Source: Shimia litoralis
GTDB taxonomy: Bacteria > Pseudomonadota > Alphaproteobacteria > Rhodobacterales > Rhodobacteraceae
Length of the DNA stretch: 64,000 nucleotides
Assembly (NCBI RefSeq): GCF_005518135.1
Contig: NZ_SULI01000002.1
Span: forward strand, 1-64,000
Direction of reading: 5' to 3'
Shown piece by piece: positions 8,528 through 17,685 of the stretch (positions within the stretch are counted from its first letter, which is position 1; each line of letters opens with the position of its first letter). The position numbers were made by a program, and so were the translations under genes. The notes under the pieces were generated by a model. It was not told where the DNA came from. It worked only from the letters and a program-made list of their open reading frames with translations, and ran no database searches.

Positions 8528-9654
8528 TTAGAGCATCGGATTCAAGTAGTTGAGAATGGCCGTCATGCGCATCATGACTTTGCGGATTACATGGGTTGCC
8601 CCCACACTTTCAGTGTAAATCGCAACGCTTCCCACTGTGCCAGGTGCCATGAACGCATCATCCTCGGGATTCGTAATATTGATCCGGACCAGAAACGGTT
8701 CGGGAGAGATTTGAACGGCAGACGCGATTGAGCCAGATACGATGGCTTGGCCGGTTGAGGCAGATGGAACAATGCTCTCAACCGTTCCAAAGATAAGCTT
8801 ACCCGGGCGTGTTTTCATGGCAATTTCGACGGATTGGCCAGGAGAAATATGCCGGAGGTAAATTTGCTGAATTTGTGCGACCGGTTTTACTTCAGAAGTG
8901 TCCACAAACGCCATCGCTGGTGCAAACGGTAGGCTCACAACGCGTTGACCTACTGTGAGGGCAAGGTTCGTGACATAGCCGTCAGATGGTGCGCGCACAG
9001 TGGCTTGGTCCAGATTCCATTGGGCCTGTGCGAGTTTGGTTTCCGCTTCCGCAACTTTGGCAGGACGCCCATCAGGCATCAGTGCACCTAACTCTGTCTG
9101 GGCGTCTCTGACGGATGCGCGTGCGGAGCGCACACCTGCCGCCGCTTGATCCAGATCGCTTTGGCGGCGCTCTAGACGATTTTCGGCATAGACCTCGCTC
9201 TCGACCAATTTCTTGTCATCATCATAGCGCGACTGGGCCAGAGTTTCGCGTGCCACTGCCTGACTGAGATTGGCTTGGGCCGTGTTCAACGCCTCGGTGT
9301 CTTTCTCGGCGAGAGCGCGCGTGCGCACGACGTTGGCTTCTGCCAAGTCGACGGCCTGCTGAAACGGCAACGGGTCAATACGGAAAAGGACATCACCTTT
9401 TTTCAGTGGTGTATTGGGCGTGATGTCTACGGAAATGACTTGTCCGGCGACGTTGGGCACAATTTGCACGACCCGCGTCAGGACGCGAACTGGCCCCGAG
9501 GGAGCGCCCCATTGCATGGGGATAAACAGAAAAATCAACAGCAGCACCATCCAGATGCCGTTGTTGACCAAACCACCTTGGTATCAGGCAGTATTTTTGC
9601 CTTGATCAGCACAAAGAGGACAGCCACGTAGATCAGGGTCAGAAAGACAATCAT
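8528..9654 (-). CDS. yiaV: HlyD-family membrane fusion protein YiaV-like, apparent frameshift near 9572
   Basis: This is a periplasmic adaptor subunit of the HlyD/EmrA type related to E. coli YiaV. The continuous frame 8528-9571 encodes a membrane helix (VLLLIFLFIPMQWG), two lipoyl halves (NVAGQVISVDI and RAPSDGYVTNLALTVGQRV), a long coiled coil, and the family end RKVMMRMTAILNYLNPML. The true N-terminus, MIVFLTLIYVAVLFVLIKAK, lies in another frame from ATG 9654, which overlaps the upstream DUF3302 stop as ATGA. Restoring one T near 9572 joins both parts into 375 residues, close to YiaV's 378. As given, the gene is frameshifted; a TTG start at 9571 could still yield a shorter protein. Confidence 0.8.
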
Positions 9655-9908
9655 GCCGCGGCCTCCTCGCTCGGGTCGGGAAGTTTTTGGCCGGAGTAAA
9701 TGTAGAAGGCCCACACAAGTGCGAGCGGCCAAAACACCCCAAGCGCGATCGCCCCAAGCCATCCCGCAACGTTGACGGCCTCAACTTGGGGGTGGTTTCG
9801 TTGGCGGGCAATTTTTCCAGGAAGCATTGCAAGGAAAACAAATATCGCCAACGCGGTCGCGATTAGAACGATGAGTACGATCCACGCAAATATGTCTAAT
9901 CCGCTCAC
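9651..9908 (-). CDS. yiaW: DUF3302 family inner-membrane protein (YiaW-like)
   Basis: The 85-residue protein has two membrane helices (WIVLIVLIATALAIFVFLAM and the region LGAIALGVFWPLALVWAFYI) separated by the DUF3302 hallmark IARQRNHPQVEAVNVAGW, which closely matches E. coli YiaW. The GTG at 9908 has GGAGG 7 bases upstream and gives the usual family length; the open frame extends to 10046 without support. Its stop overlaps the yiaV start. The pair is conserved together in E. coli, but the role, perhaps envelope related, is unproven. Confidence 0.85.
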   Translation of the reverse strand: MSGLDIFAWIVLIVLIATALAIFVFLAMLPGKIARQRNHPQVEAVNVAGWLGAIALGVFWPLALVWAFYIYSGQKLPDPSEEAAA

Positions 9909-10080
9909 CTGAAAGCCTCCGATTTTCAAAGACCCTAGCACATAACTTGGGTATCGCAATGCAAGAAGCCCGTGCTGAAACCACTGTCCTACACACAGCC
10001 AAAAGCTGCCTATTGGCAAGACGGAAACTGGGCAGGGGAAGAGCAACTTGTGCTGTGTTCACATCAAATATTGTGCCAGA

Positions 10081-10104
10081 GGCATGCAGGCATGCAGGCA
10101 TGTC
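10081..10104. repeat. Short tandem repeat of GGCATGCA
   Basis: Two full copies and most of a third copy of the 8-mer GGCATGCA stand in tandem in the non-coding gap between yiaW and hemP. Each unit contains the self-complementary GCATGC. It may be simple slippage; no function is evident. Confidence 0.6.
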
Positions 10105-10152
10105 GAAAATATCGCCATGCCGTTTTAGCAAGCCCGCTTGGTGGGCGCCCAC

Positions 10153-10311
10153 CTATTTGGTCAGGATGAGCTTTCCTGCGCGTGTAATTCGAAGCGTGTA
10201 AATCTGTTCATCCAGGATGATTTGCGCAAGACCTTTGTCTCCCGTCAGCGTGCGTGCGTCGTGAAGGGGCATCGGGTTCAATAGGTGGCTCATCGGGGTA
10301 ATAGCGTTCAT
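10153..10311 (-). CDS. hemP: Hemin uptake protein HemP
   Basis: The C-terminal half HDARTLTGDKGLAQIILDEQ and the ending YTLRITRAGKLILTK are diagnostic of the HemP family, small proteins linked to haem uptake and its regulation in proteobacteria. The ATG at 10311 (52 residues) has GAGGA 7 bases upstream and fits family length; an in-frame TTG at 10428 would give 91 residues with an unlikely Ser/His-rich extension. No haem receptor gene adjoins it, so it is a lone hemP. A palindrome resembling an iron-responsive box precedes it. A perfect 14-base palindrome (10140-10153) overlaps its stop. Confidence 0.85.
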   Translation of the reverse strand: MNAITPMSHLLNPMPLHDARTLTGDKGLAQIILDEQIYTLRITRAGKLILTK

Positions 10312-10422
10312 CGGGCGATCCTCATCATAGGGTGGCTCACGAATAAGAAACTGCGCGTTTCGACGTGTCCTGATTTGTGTGTGTTGGCTATCGCTGGACG
10401 AATGGCTGGTGTGTGTAATTGA

Positions 10423-10447
10423 TGACAAAAATAGTCAGGTAAGTCAA
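10423..10447 (-). promoter_or_regulatory. Predicted hemP promoter with iron-responsive-box-like palindrome
   Basis: Read on the minus strand, TTGACT (10442-10447) could be a -35 element. It is followed by the imperfect palindrome TGACTATTTTTGTCA (10423-10437), which would lie between -35 and -10. The TGAC...GTCA pattern resembles the iron-Rhodo-box described computationally for Rhodobacterales iron genes and attributed to IscR. The match is from memory; position ahead of hemP supports it. Confidence 0.5.
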
Positions 10448-10570
10448 TTGGGAACATTGTGGTAGAGGGGGATTGGAAAAGTAATTTATATTTCAGTGGT
10501 TAGATGCGTTTTGCGCACCTTTCCGCAGATCAAACCCTTGAATTTGGTGAATCACTTTGGGTCTGAACAA
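10448..10570. other. Gap between amtB end and the hemP promoter
   Basis: The 315 bases between the hemP start and amtB stop contain the hemP leader, the predicted iron box and the amtB terminator. The remaining AT-rich part here shows no gene or clear motif. Confidence 0.4.
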
Positions 10571-10602
10571 CAAAAATGGCCCGAACACATATGTCCGAGC
10601 CA
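10571..10602 (-). terminator. Rho-independent terminator after amtB
   Basis: On the minus strand, GGCTCGGACA and TGTTCGGGCC form a 10-base stem (two G-U pairs) around TATG and are followed by ATTTTTGTTG. It lies 25 bases past the amtB stop. Confidence 0.8.
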
Positions 10603-10626
10603 TCATGGTTTGTTTTGATCTGAAAA

Positions 10627-11934
10627 TTAGCCGTTGGTGAATTCGGGATACGCTTCCATGCCGAGCTCAGCCATATCTAGGCCATTGATTTCGGCTTCTT
10701 CGTCAACGCGGATGCCAACGGTTGCCTTTAGAACAGCCCAGACGATCAGCGAGATGACAAAAACGAAAGCTCCGATTGCGATCACACCAAGCGCCTGAGT
10801 GGCGAAGGATGCATCAGCTGTGTACACGGGAACGACCATTGTACCCCAGATACCTGCCAGCAGGTGCACAGGGATGGCGCCCACGACATCATCAATCTTG
10901 AGCTTGTCGAGCAATGGAACCGCAAAGACAACGATTACACCACCCACGGCCCCAATCCAAAGTGCACCAAACAGCGTTGGATCAAGCGGGCCTGCGGTAA
11001 TTGACACCAAGCCTGCAAGTGCCCCGTTCAGAACCATAGTCAGGTCGGGCTTTTTGTACAAAATCTGCGTGAGAACCAGTGCCACAATCGCACCAGCGGC
11101 GGCAGCCATGTTTGTGTTCGCAAAGATCTGAGCCACGGCATCGACGTCGCTGATTGTGCCCATCGCAAGCTGAGAAGCGCCGTTAAAGCCGAACCAGCCA
11201 AGCCACAGAATAAATGTTCCCAACGTCGCAAGAGCAAGGTTCGAACCTGGCATAGGGATCGTGCGGCCGTCTTTGTATTTGCCAATACGTGGCCCAAGGA
11301 TCAAGGCGCCTGCGAGTGCCGCAAAACCACCAGCTGCGTGGACGAGCGTAGAGCCAGCAAAATCTGAGAAACCAGCGGCAGACAACCAGCCGCCACCCCA
11401 CTGCCAGCTTGCTTCGATCGGATAGATCAAACCAGTCAGGACGACAGTAAAGATCAGGAACGGCCACAGCTTGATGCGCTCGGCCAAAGTGCCGGATACG
11501 ATTGACGCGGTCGTCGCGACAAACATCAGCTGAAAGAAGAAATCAGACGCGTTGGAGTAGCCGCCGGAGTCGATCTCGGATTTGATGTCTTTTGGTGTGA
11601 TCGTTCCAAAGACACCTTCGATCAGCCAGTTGCCGTCGCCCGGATACATTACGTTATATCCGATGATCCAATACATGATCGCTGCGATCGAAAATAGCGC
11701 CACGTTTTTGATAAGTTGCATCGATACGTTTTTAGAGCGGACAAGGCCTGCCTCGAGCATGGCAAAGCCTGCGGCCATCCAAAACACGAGAAACCCGCCA
11801 ATCAAAAACAGTAGAGTGTTAAAAATAAATGTCGTATCCGCGAGGGTCGCGAACTGGCTTTCGCCTTCGGCGGTGGCCAGACCAGGCAGCGCAATAAGCG
11901 CGACTGGAAGGGCAAGTTTAGTCAGGGTGTTCAT
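10627..11934 (-). CDS. amtB: Ammonium transporter AmtB
   Basis: This 435-residue inner-membrane ammonium channel has a cleavable signal (ALPGLATAEG at about residues 14-23) and eleven hydrophobic helices. Family signatures are visible: DFAGSTLVHAAGGFAALAGA with the pore histidine, and later AGIWGTMVVP with the second histidine region (VHLLAGIWG). The ATG at 11934 has GGAAGGA 9 bases upstream. It follows glnK by 25 bases in the standard glnK-amtB operon, whose PII protein plugs the channel when nitrogen is sufficient. Confidence 0.95.
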   Translation of the reverse strand: MNTLTKLALPVALIALPGLATAEGESQFATLADTTFIFNTLLFLIGGFLVFWMAAGFAMLEAGLVRSKNVSMQLIKNVALFSIAAIMYWIIGYNVMYPGDGNWLIEGVFGTITPKDIKSEIDSGGYSNASDFFFQLMFVATTASIVSGTLAERIKLWPFLIFTVVLTGLIYPIEASWQWGGGWLSAAGFSDFAGSTLVHAAGGFAALAGALILGPRIGKYKDGRTIPMPGSNLALATLGTFILWLGWFGFNGASQLAMGTISDVDAVAQIFANTNMAAAAGAIVALVLTQILYKKPDLTMVLNGALAGLVSITAGPLDPTLFGALWIGAVGGVIVVFAVPLLDKLKIDDVVGAIPVHLLAGIWGTMVVPVYTADASFATQALGVIAIGAFVFVISLIVWAVLKATVGIRVDEEAEINGLDMAELGMEAYPEFTNG

Positions 11935-11959
11935 TGTTAATATCCTTCCCGAATGACGC

Positions 11960-12379
<420 letters not shown>

Positions 12380-12418
12380 TCAGTTGCCCGATTTTGCGCC
12401 GTCATTTCGGCTGAAAAC

Positions 12419-12437
12419 GCACAATTTTTGCACAATT
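12419..12437. promoter_or_regulatory. Direct repeat upstream of glnK
   Basis: GCACAATT occurs twice (12419-12426 and 12430-12437) with an 11-base period, one DNA turn, about 120 bases upstream of glnK. This spacing suits two protein contacts on one face of the helix. It does not match the palindromic NtrC consensus, so the binder is unknown. Confidence 0.3.
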
Positions 12438-12556
12438 GTTGGCGTTGGATGAAAAATTAGGCGCAACAAAAAGGTTTGTAGAGGTGACTTGATCTCAACA
12501 TTGCTGAGATTTCCGGTTAGACTGTGTCCAAATAATAAGGCTGAGCAGAGCAGCAC

Positions 12557-14734
12557 ATGAGTAATTCAGGTCGTAAGAAGCCGCCATTGGTGGCCGAGAA
12601 GCGCTATGGTGCCAAACCGGCTGCCAAGCCAAAACCCAAGCGTAAACCCCCCGCGCAAGCGACGATGAAATCCAAGGCCAAGCCGAAAAAGGCCGCGCCA
12701 CGTCGCAAGGTTGTCAAAAAGAAACCCACCAAAAAGCGGCATCCAATAGTGGCCTTTGTCCTTGGCATTGTGCATTGGGTTTGGCGTTTGGTGTGGGCCT
12801 TTACGTGGCGCACCGGCATGGTCTTTGGGATCATTCTCGCGATTGCAGTGGGATACCTCTATACGACATTGCCGGATGTGAACGCGTTGCTTGATGGTCG
12901 TGCGCGCGGCTCGGTGACCCTATTGGATCGCAACGACCAGGTTTTTGCATGGCGTGGGGATCAGTTTGGGGGCGTTGTGACGGCGACGACCGTGTCTCCC
13001 GATCTTAAGAATGCGATCGTTGCGACCGAAGACAAACGTTTCTATCGCCATTTTGGCGTGAGCCCGCGCGGCGTTTTGGGTGCGGTGCGCATTAACCTGT
13101 CCGAAGGGCGCGGTCCTTTGTCTGGGCACGGTGGGTCTACAATCACGCAGCAAACGGCAAAACTGCTCTGTCTTGGTGTAGAGTACGATCCTGCTGTTTG
13201 GAAAAACGAGGCGGACTATGTGCGAGATTGCCGCCAGGGCTCGTTGTGGCGCAAAGCCAAAGAGGCCATGTACGCGATCGCGATGGAGATCAAATTTTCA
13301 AAGGATGAAATTTTATCCGTCTATATGAACCGTGCCTATATGGGGGGCGGGGCCTATGGCGCCGAGGCTGCATCTCAGCGATATTTTGGGAAACCGGCAT
13401 CTGTGGTGAATGCAGCCGAGAGCGCGATGCTCGCCGGATTGTTGACTGCGCCGTCATCTCTGGCGCCAACGTCTAATCTTAAACGATCCCAAGATCGTGC
13501 AGCGACGATCCTAAGGTTGATGAATGAACAAGGGTATTTGACTGACGACGAAACCCAATACTGGCAAAGCAACCCCGCAGTTCTGTCCGCAGCGGCCAAA
13601 GCTAAGGCGGGTGGATACTTTGCCGACTGGGTTATGGCGTCCGGCCCTGAATTCTTTACACGCAATACGACCGAGGATGTGATCCTCAAGACAACGTTGG
13701 ATCCGCGCATTCAAGAAGCCGTGGAAGAAGGCCTCAAGTGGGTATTTGAGAACAAAGTCCGCGAAGGATCAAAAGCGCAGGCGGCGATTGTGGTGATGTC
13801 TGCTGACGGCGCGGTGCGCGCGATGGTTGGTGGCCGAAAGACCAAGGTGTCGGGTGCGTTCAACCGAGCGACACAGGCCAAGCGCCAAACGGGATCGGCG
13901 TTTAAGCCATTTGTGTATGGGACGGCGTTGGACCTGGGGTATGCGCATGATGATCTAGTCGACGACGCACCCTATTGTTTGAACATTCCGGGATCGGGGG
14001 AATGGTGCCCGCGGAACTATACAAACAAGTACTATGGCGAAGTGCCTCTGACATTTGCCCTTAAGAACTCTCTGAATATCCCTGCCGTGAAAATCTCCGA
14101 GTCCGTTGGGCGCGAAAATGTGCGTACGGTCGCCAGTGGGTTCGGGATCGAAAGTGACCTCGCGGCTGGTCCGGCCTTGGCTCTGGGTGCTTCGGAAAGC
14201 TCGCTATTGGAAATGACCGGGGCTTATGCGGGTATTCTGAATGGGGGGTCGTCTGTGACACCCTATGGATTGATCGAGTTGCGCCTCTTGGGCGACGATG
14301 CTCCGTTGATGGGAACCGGTGGCGGTATTGGTGAACGGGTGATCACCGAAGGTGCCGCGCGTGAACTTATCTATATGATGGAAAAGGTGGTCAGCGAAGG
14401 GACTGGCCAGCGTGCGGCAATAGAAGGGTGGCAAGTGGCAGGGAAAACCGGCACCACACAAGCCGCACGTGATGCATGGTTTATCGGGTTCACCGCGGAT
14501 TACGTCGCGGGCGTCTGGATGGGGTATGATGACAACACCCCGCTTACGGGCGTCACAGGTGGCGGCCTTCCGGCGGAAATCTGGCATGAAGCAATGGTGC
14601 GTGTACACCAAGGGCTGGAACCCGTGCCGTTGCCTGCGTTTGTGCCACAGCCCAAGGCAAAAGAGCCGAAGGCAAAGAAAAAGCGCGGCGGAAACTTTCT
14701 TGATAAATTGATCGAAGGGCTGGTGGGGCAATAG
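12557..14734 (+). CDS. Class A penicillin-binding protein (PBP1-type transglycosylase/transpeptidase)
   Basis: This bifunctional enzyme polymerises and cross-links peptidoglycan. The 725-residue protein starts with a very Lys/Pro/Ala-rich cytoplasmic tail (residues 1-62) and one membrane helix (about 65-105). The GT51 domain has its catalytic Glu158 in VATEDKRFYRHFG and the HGGSTITQQ motif. The transpeptidase has Ser447 in GSAFKPF (SxxK), SLN at 505-507 and KTG at 630-632. An unusual insert with two Cys (CLGVEYDPAVWKNE to DCRQG) sits in the GT domain. It ends in a basic tail. The start ATG has only a weak ribosome site. Confidence 0.92.
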   Translation: MSNSGRKKPPLVAEKRYGAKPAAKPKPKRKPPAQATMKSKAKPKKAAPRRKVVKKKPTKKRHPIVAFVLGIVHWVWRLVWAFTWRTGMVFGIILAIAVGYLYTTLPDVNALLDGRARGSVTLLDRNDQVFAWRGDQFGGVVTATTVSPDLKNAIVATEDKRFYRHFGVSPRGVLGAVRINLSEGRGPLSGHGGSTITQQTAKLLCLGVEYDPAVWKNEADYVRDCRQGSLWRKAKEAMYAIAMEIKFSKDEILSVYMNRAYMGGGAYGAEAASQRYFGKPASVVNAAESAMLAGLLTAPSSLAPTSNLKRSQDRAATILRLMNEQGYLTDDETQYWQSNPAVLSAAAKAKAGGYFADWVMASGPEFFTRNTTEDVILKTTLDPRIQEAVEEGLKWVFENKVREGSKAQAAIVVMSADGAVRAMVGGRKTKVSGAFNRATQAKRQTGSAFKPFVYGTALDLGYAHDDLVDDAPYCLNIPGSGEWCPRNYTNKYYGEVPLTFALKNSLNIPAVKISESVGRENVRTVASGFGIESDLAAGPALALGASESSLLEMTGAYAGILNGGSSVTPYGLIELRLLGDDAPLMGTGGGIGERVITEGAARELIYMMEKVVSEGTGQRAAIEGWQVAGKTGTTQAARDAWFIGFTADYVAGVWMGYDDNTPLTGVTGGGLPAEIWHEAMVRVHQGLEPVPLPAFVPQPKAKEPKAKKKRGGNFLDKLIEGLVGQ

Positions 14735-14749
14735 AAGCAACTTTGCCGC

Positions 14750-14783
14750 GCAAACAAAAAAGGGCCTCGTTTAAGAGGCCCTT
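14750..14783 (-). terminator. Terminator after mlaC
   Basis: AGGGCCTC (14761-14768) and GAGGCCCT (14775-14782) form a perfect 8-base stem with a 6-base loop. On the minus strand it is followed by TTTTTGTTTG, so it ends the mlaA-mlaC transcript; it may also serve the convergent penicillin-binding-protein gene. Confidence 0.85.
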
Positions 14784-14804
14784 CATTACATGCTGTAGAT
14801 CAGT

Positions 14805-15398
14805 TTATCCCGACTTTTTGAGATCTTTGATCAGCAGATCGATATTGCCGTTGCGCTTGTCCAGCATCGCGCCGATTTCTTCGCGTTCAGTGACCAACAG
14901 GCTAATGCCCTCAATCTTCATGTCGAAAAATTTCGCACGGCCGGTTTTATCGGACACCATGAAGTTTACATCAAACGGGCTTTGCCCCTTAAGTTTGGCT
15001 TGCGTGCGCACTTCGTAAAATCGCTTGAGAGGGCGAGCATCCTTAATAATGATTTCGCCGCCTTTGAATTCTTCAAAGCGTTTGCCGTATTTGCGCGACA
15101 AATATCCTTGGAAAGCTTTTGTATATGCGTTGAGCTGTGATTTGCTTGCGCTGCGTGCAGAGACGCCCAGCGTCGAGCGCGCAATATTTGGCACGTCGGC
15201 GTATTTGACAAAAATCTTTTCAAAGTCCCGGATCATGCTGCTGACAGATTTGCCTGAAGCGATCACTTTGTTAATGTCATTGACGACCTTTTGCACCAGA
15301 GCGCTTGCCTGACTTTCGTTAAGCGCAAGGGCTACGTTCGGAAGTGCGAAAATGGCGGCTGATGCCATCCCGCTTACCAGAAAACCACGTCGGTTCAT
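14805..15398 (-). CDS. mlaC: Phospholipid-binding MlaC-family periplasmic protein
   Basis: MlaC shuttles phospholipids across the periplasm between the outer-membrane MlaA complex and the inner-membrane MlaFEDB transporter. The 197-residue protein has a Tat-like signal (NRRGFLVSGMASAAIFALP) and the family core with YTKAFQGYLSRKYGKRF and later VNFMVSDKTGRAKFFDMKIEGISLL. The ATG at 15398 has GAGGA 8 bases upstream and begins 1 base after the mlaA stop. The other mla genes are absent here. Confidence 0.88.
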   Translation of the reverse strand: MNRRGFLVSGMASAAIFALPNVALALNESQASALVQKVVNDINKVIASGKSVSSMIRDFEKIFVKYADVPNIARSTLGVSARSASKSQLNAYTKAFQGYLSRKYGKRFEEFKGGEIIIKDARPLKRFYEVRTQAKLKGQSPFDVNFMVSDKTGRAKFFDMKIEGISLLVTEREEIGAMLDKRNGNIDLLIKDLKKSG

Positions 15399-15399
15399 T

Positions 15400-16152
15400 T
15401 TAGAAATCCTCGTAAAGATCTTCGTAGACATCAACATAGAGGTCCGTTGCGTCTAATCCAAGTTCGTAGCGACGATTTTGCAGATATAGTGATCGCGCCT
15501 GAACATAGCTGTCTTCGCTTTCATACAAGATCGAGTCGATTGTCGCGTCGTATTTGTAGCGCTTGCCAAACGAATCCACGATATAGGCGACCGCGCCAAT
15601 ATATCGCTGAGGATCGCGGGCGACGACAAAAAATGGATCCAAGACCAGATCGACGCCAAAGCCTACGACGTCACGTGACGTCGATGGGCCGAAAAATGGC
15701 ATTTCTACATACGGCCCTTCGGCTGCGCCCCATACGTGCAGCGTCTGACCAAAGTCGGCTTGTACGCGCTCTAGTCCGATATCGGATGCCGGATCGAACA
15801 CACCGCCAAAGCCGACAACTGTGTTCAGTAGAAAACGGCCGGTGTTTTGGGCTGCTGTATCCAACTCGCCCTGAAACAGGTTGTTGAAAATGTCATTGGG
15901 CAAGCCAAGGTGGCTTGAGAAACGGCTGACACCGTCTCGCACACCTTCGGGAATTGCGGTGCCGTATCCATCTGAGAGTGGGGAAACGACGTAAGTATCC
16001 ACATCTTTATTAAACTGGTGGGTACCACGATTTTCAGCTTCGTGAGGGTCATAAACACCCTTACTGGAAACTGCAGAATCCGATGCACAAGCGGTCACCG
16101 CCAATGCACTTAGCAGAACCAAAACGTGTGGAATACGATGAAATACGGGCAT
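15400..16152 (-). CDS. mlaA: MlaA (VacJ) family outer-membrane lipoprotein
   Basis: MlaA removes mislocalised phospholipid from the outer leaflet of the outer membrane. The 250-residue product has a lipoprotein signal with lipobox AVTAC (Cys at 22). Family signatures follow: DPHEAENRGTHQFNKDVD (usual DPxExxNRxxFxFN), LFQGELDTAAQNTGRFLLNT, GFGGVFDPASDIGL and a GPYVEMPFFGPSTSRDVVG run. It forms a two-gene operon with mlaC. The C-terminus is acidic and Tyr-rich, as often seen in this family. Confidence 0.93.
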   Translation of the reverse strand: MPVFHRIPHVLVLLSALAVTACASDSAVSSKGVYDPHEAENRGTHQFNKDVDTYVVSPLSDGYGTAIPEGVRDGVSRFSSHLGLPNDIFNNLFQGELDTAAQNTGRFLLNTVVGFGGVFDPASDIGLERVQADFGQTLHVWGAAEGPYVEMPFFGPSTSRDVVGFGVDLVLDPFFVVARDPQRYIGAVAYIVDSFGKRYKYDATIDSILYESEDSYVQARSLYLQNRRYELGLDATDLYVDVYEDLYEDF

Positions 16153-16387
16153 GGCAATCTAAACTAGCAAAAGAGAAGGAAGCGCTCTGGTAACATGCGT
16201 CGCTTTGGTTTTCTAGATGTAGGGTGCACACAGAGGCCAATGGTAACCTATTTGTCATGGTTGGCGGAGACGGGAGGCATACGCCTCCGTGTGCTGGTGT
16301 ACAAAAAACCAAAAACGTGTCGTATTTGTGGTTTTCAAAATCGGAGCCGCAAACTAGTGTTCCCAAACACACTCAGGGGAGAAAGAT

Positions 16388-16849
16388 ATGAACACGATTG
16401 AAACCAAATTGGCTGAACTGGGTGTAACCCTACCCGAAGCGATGGCGCCTGCGGCAAACTATGTACCTTTCGTGCAGGTCGGCGACCTTGTCCATGTCTC
16501 TGGCCAAATCTCGAATGATGCGAATGGCCTTATTCTGGGGAAGCTTGGGGCTGATATGGATACTGAAGCAGGGGCTGCCGCAGCGCAGACATGCGCCATC
16601 GGTTTGCTCTCGCAAGTCAAAGCCGCATGCGGAGGTGATCTTGATCGTTTGGTGCGCGTCATCAAGTTGGTTGGTTTTGTGAATTCGACGCCGGATTTTA
16701 CCGACCAGCCAAAGGTTGTGAACGGCGCATCTGATTTTATGGTTGCGGCACTGGGTGATGCTGGGCGCCATGCACGCTCGGCTGTGTCAGCGGTGGCTTT
16801 ACCTTTGGGTGTTGCCGTTGAAATCGAGGGCATTTTCCAAATCAAATGA
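16388..16849 (+). CDS. RidA family protein (YjgF/YER057c/UK114)
   Basis: RidA-family proteins hydrolyse reactive enamine/imine intermediates of amino-acid metabolism. This 153-residue member is of the longer subgroup (about 150 residues rather than 130). The conserved Arg and Glu that bind the carboxylate and activate water lie in ARSAVSAVALPLGVAVEIEG. FVQVGDLVHVSGQI is the usual early motif. The start ATG follows AGGGGAGAAAGAT. Its stop overlaps the next gene as ATGA. Confidence 0.88.
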   Translation: MNTIETKLAELGVTLPEAMAPAANYVPFVQVGDLVHVSGQISNDANGLILGKLGADMDTEAGAAAAQTCAIGLLSQVKAACGGDLDRLVRVIKLVGFVNSTPDFTDQPKVVNGASDFMVAALGDAGRHARSAVSAVALPLGVAVEIEGIFQIK

Positions 16850-17613
16850 CCCGGTTAGATCGACGCTTTCTTGGGGCACCATTGGCCCATCGTGCCCTAC
16901 ACGACGTATCAGATGGGCGCCCCGAGAATAGCCGCGCGGCTATTCTTGCGGCCATCCGGCATGGGTATGGTCTGGAAATTGATCTGCAGATGTCACGTGA
17001 CGGGCAAGCAATGGTGTTCCACGACTATGCTCTTGATCGGCTGACATCTGAACGCGGCCCAGTCCGTCAACATACAGCGGCAGAACTGGCCAGCATCCCC
17101 CTGAGCGGGGGGACCGAAGGTATCCCAACCTTCGCAGAGGTATTGAAATTAGTTGCGGGGCGCGTCCCGCTTTTGGTGGAAATCAAAGATCAAGATGGCG
17201 CGATGGGTGACAACGTCGGCCTGCTCGAGAAAGCTGCAGCGCGCGACGCGGATGGATACGCGGGTCCTTTGGCGTATATGTCTTTCAATCCACACAGTGT
17301 TTTGAAAATGTTGGAATATGCGCCAGATGTGCCACGCGGGTTGGTCACAGATAGCTATAGCGCGGATGATTGGCCTTTGTTGCCAGCAACCACACGAGAC
17401 CATTTGCGCGAAATTCCGGACTTGGGGCGCACGCTTGCGAGTTTCGTCAGTCATCAGGCGAGTGATCTTGAGAGTCGGCATGTGGCCAAGGTCAAAGCAG
17501 CGGGATTGCCGGTACTTTGCTGGACGATTCGGTCGCCGCGCGATGAACAAATTGCCCGTAAAGTTGCGGACAATGTGACCTTCGAAGGCTATTTGTCGAA
17601 AATCCCTGCTTGA
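16846..17613 (+). CDS. Glycerophosphodiester phosphodiesterase family protein
   Basis: The enzyme should cleave glycerophosphodiesters to glycerol 3-phosphate and an alcohol. The 255-residue protein shows the GDPD catalytic pattern: AHRALHD (first His), ENSRAA, EIDLQMSRDGQAMVFHD with the metal-binding Glu/Asp and second His, and VEIKDQ. It lacks a signal peptide, so it is cytoplasmic. It overlaps ridA by 4 bases. A pyrophosphatase-like or ugpQ-like role is likely. Confidence 0.9.
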   Translation: MTRLDRRFLGAPLAHRALHDVSDGRPENSRAAILAAIRHGYGLEIDLQMSRDGQAMVFHDYALDRLTSERGPVRQHTAAELASIPLSGGTEGIPTFAEVLKLVAGRVPLLVEIKDQDGAMGDNVGLLEKAAARDADGYAGPLAYMSFNPHSVLKMLEYAPDVPRGLVTDSYSADDWPLLPATTRDHLREIPDLGRTLASFVSHQASDLESRHVAKVKAAGLPVLCWTIRSPRDEQIARKVADNVTFEGYLSKIPA

Positions 17614-17685
17614 TCCTGAGGGCAAGCCCACCAAATATACAAGACCAAGCTGGCGCAAGTGCCGCATATTAACGCGAGGGTGGAT

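Noticed and set aside
12492-12510. ATCTCA...TGAGAT inverted repeat before the penicillin-binding-protein gene
   Set aside because: Six-base arms with a 7-base spacer are expected by chance at this scale and no regulator is implied.
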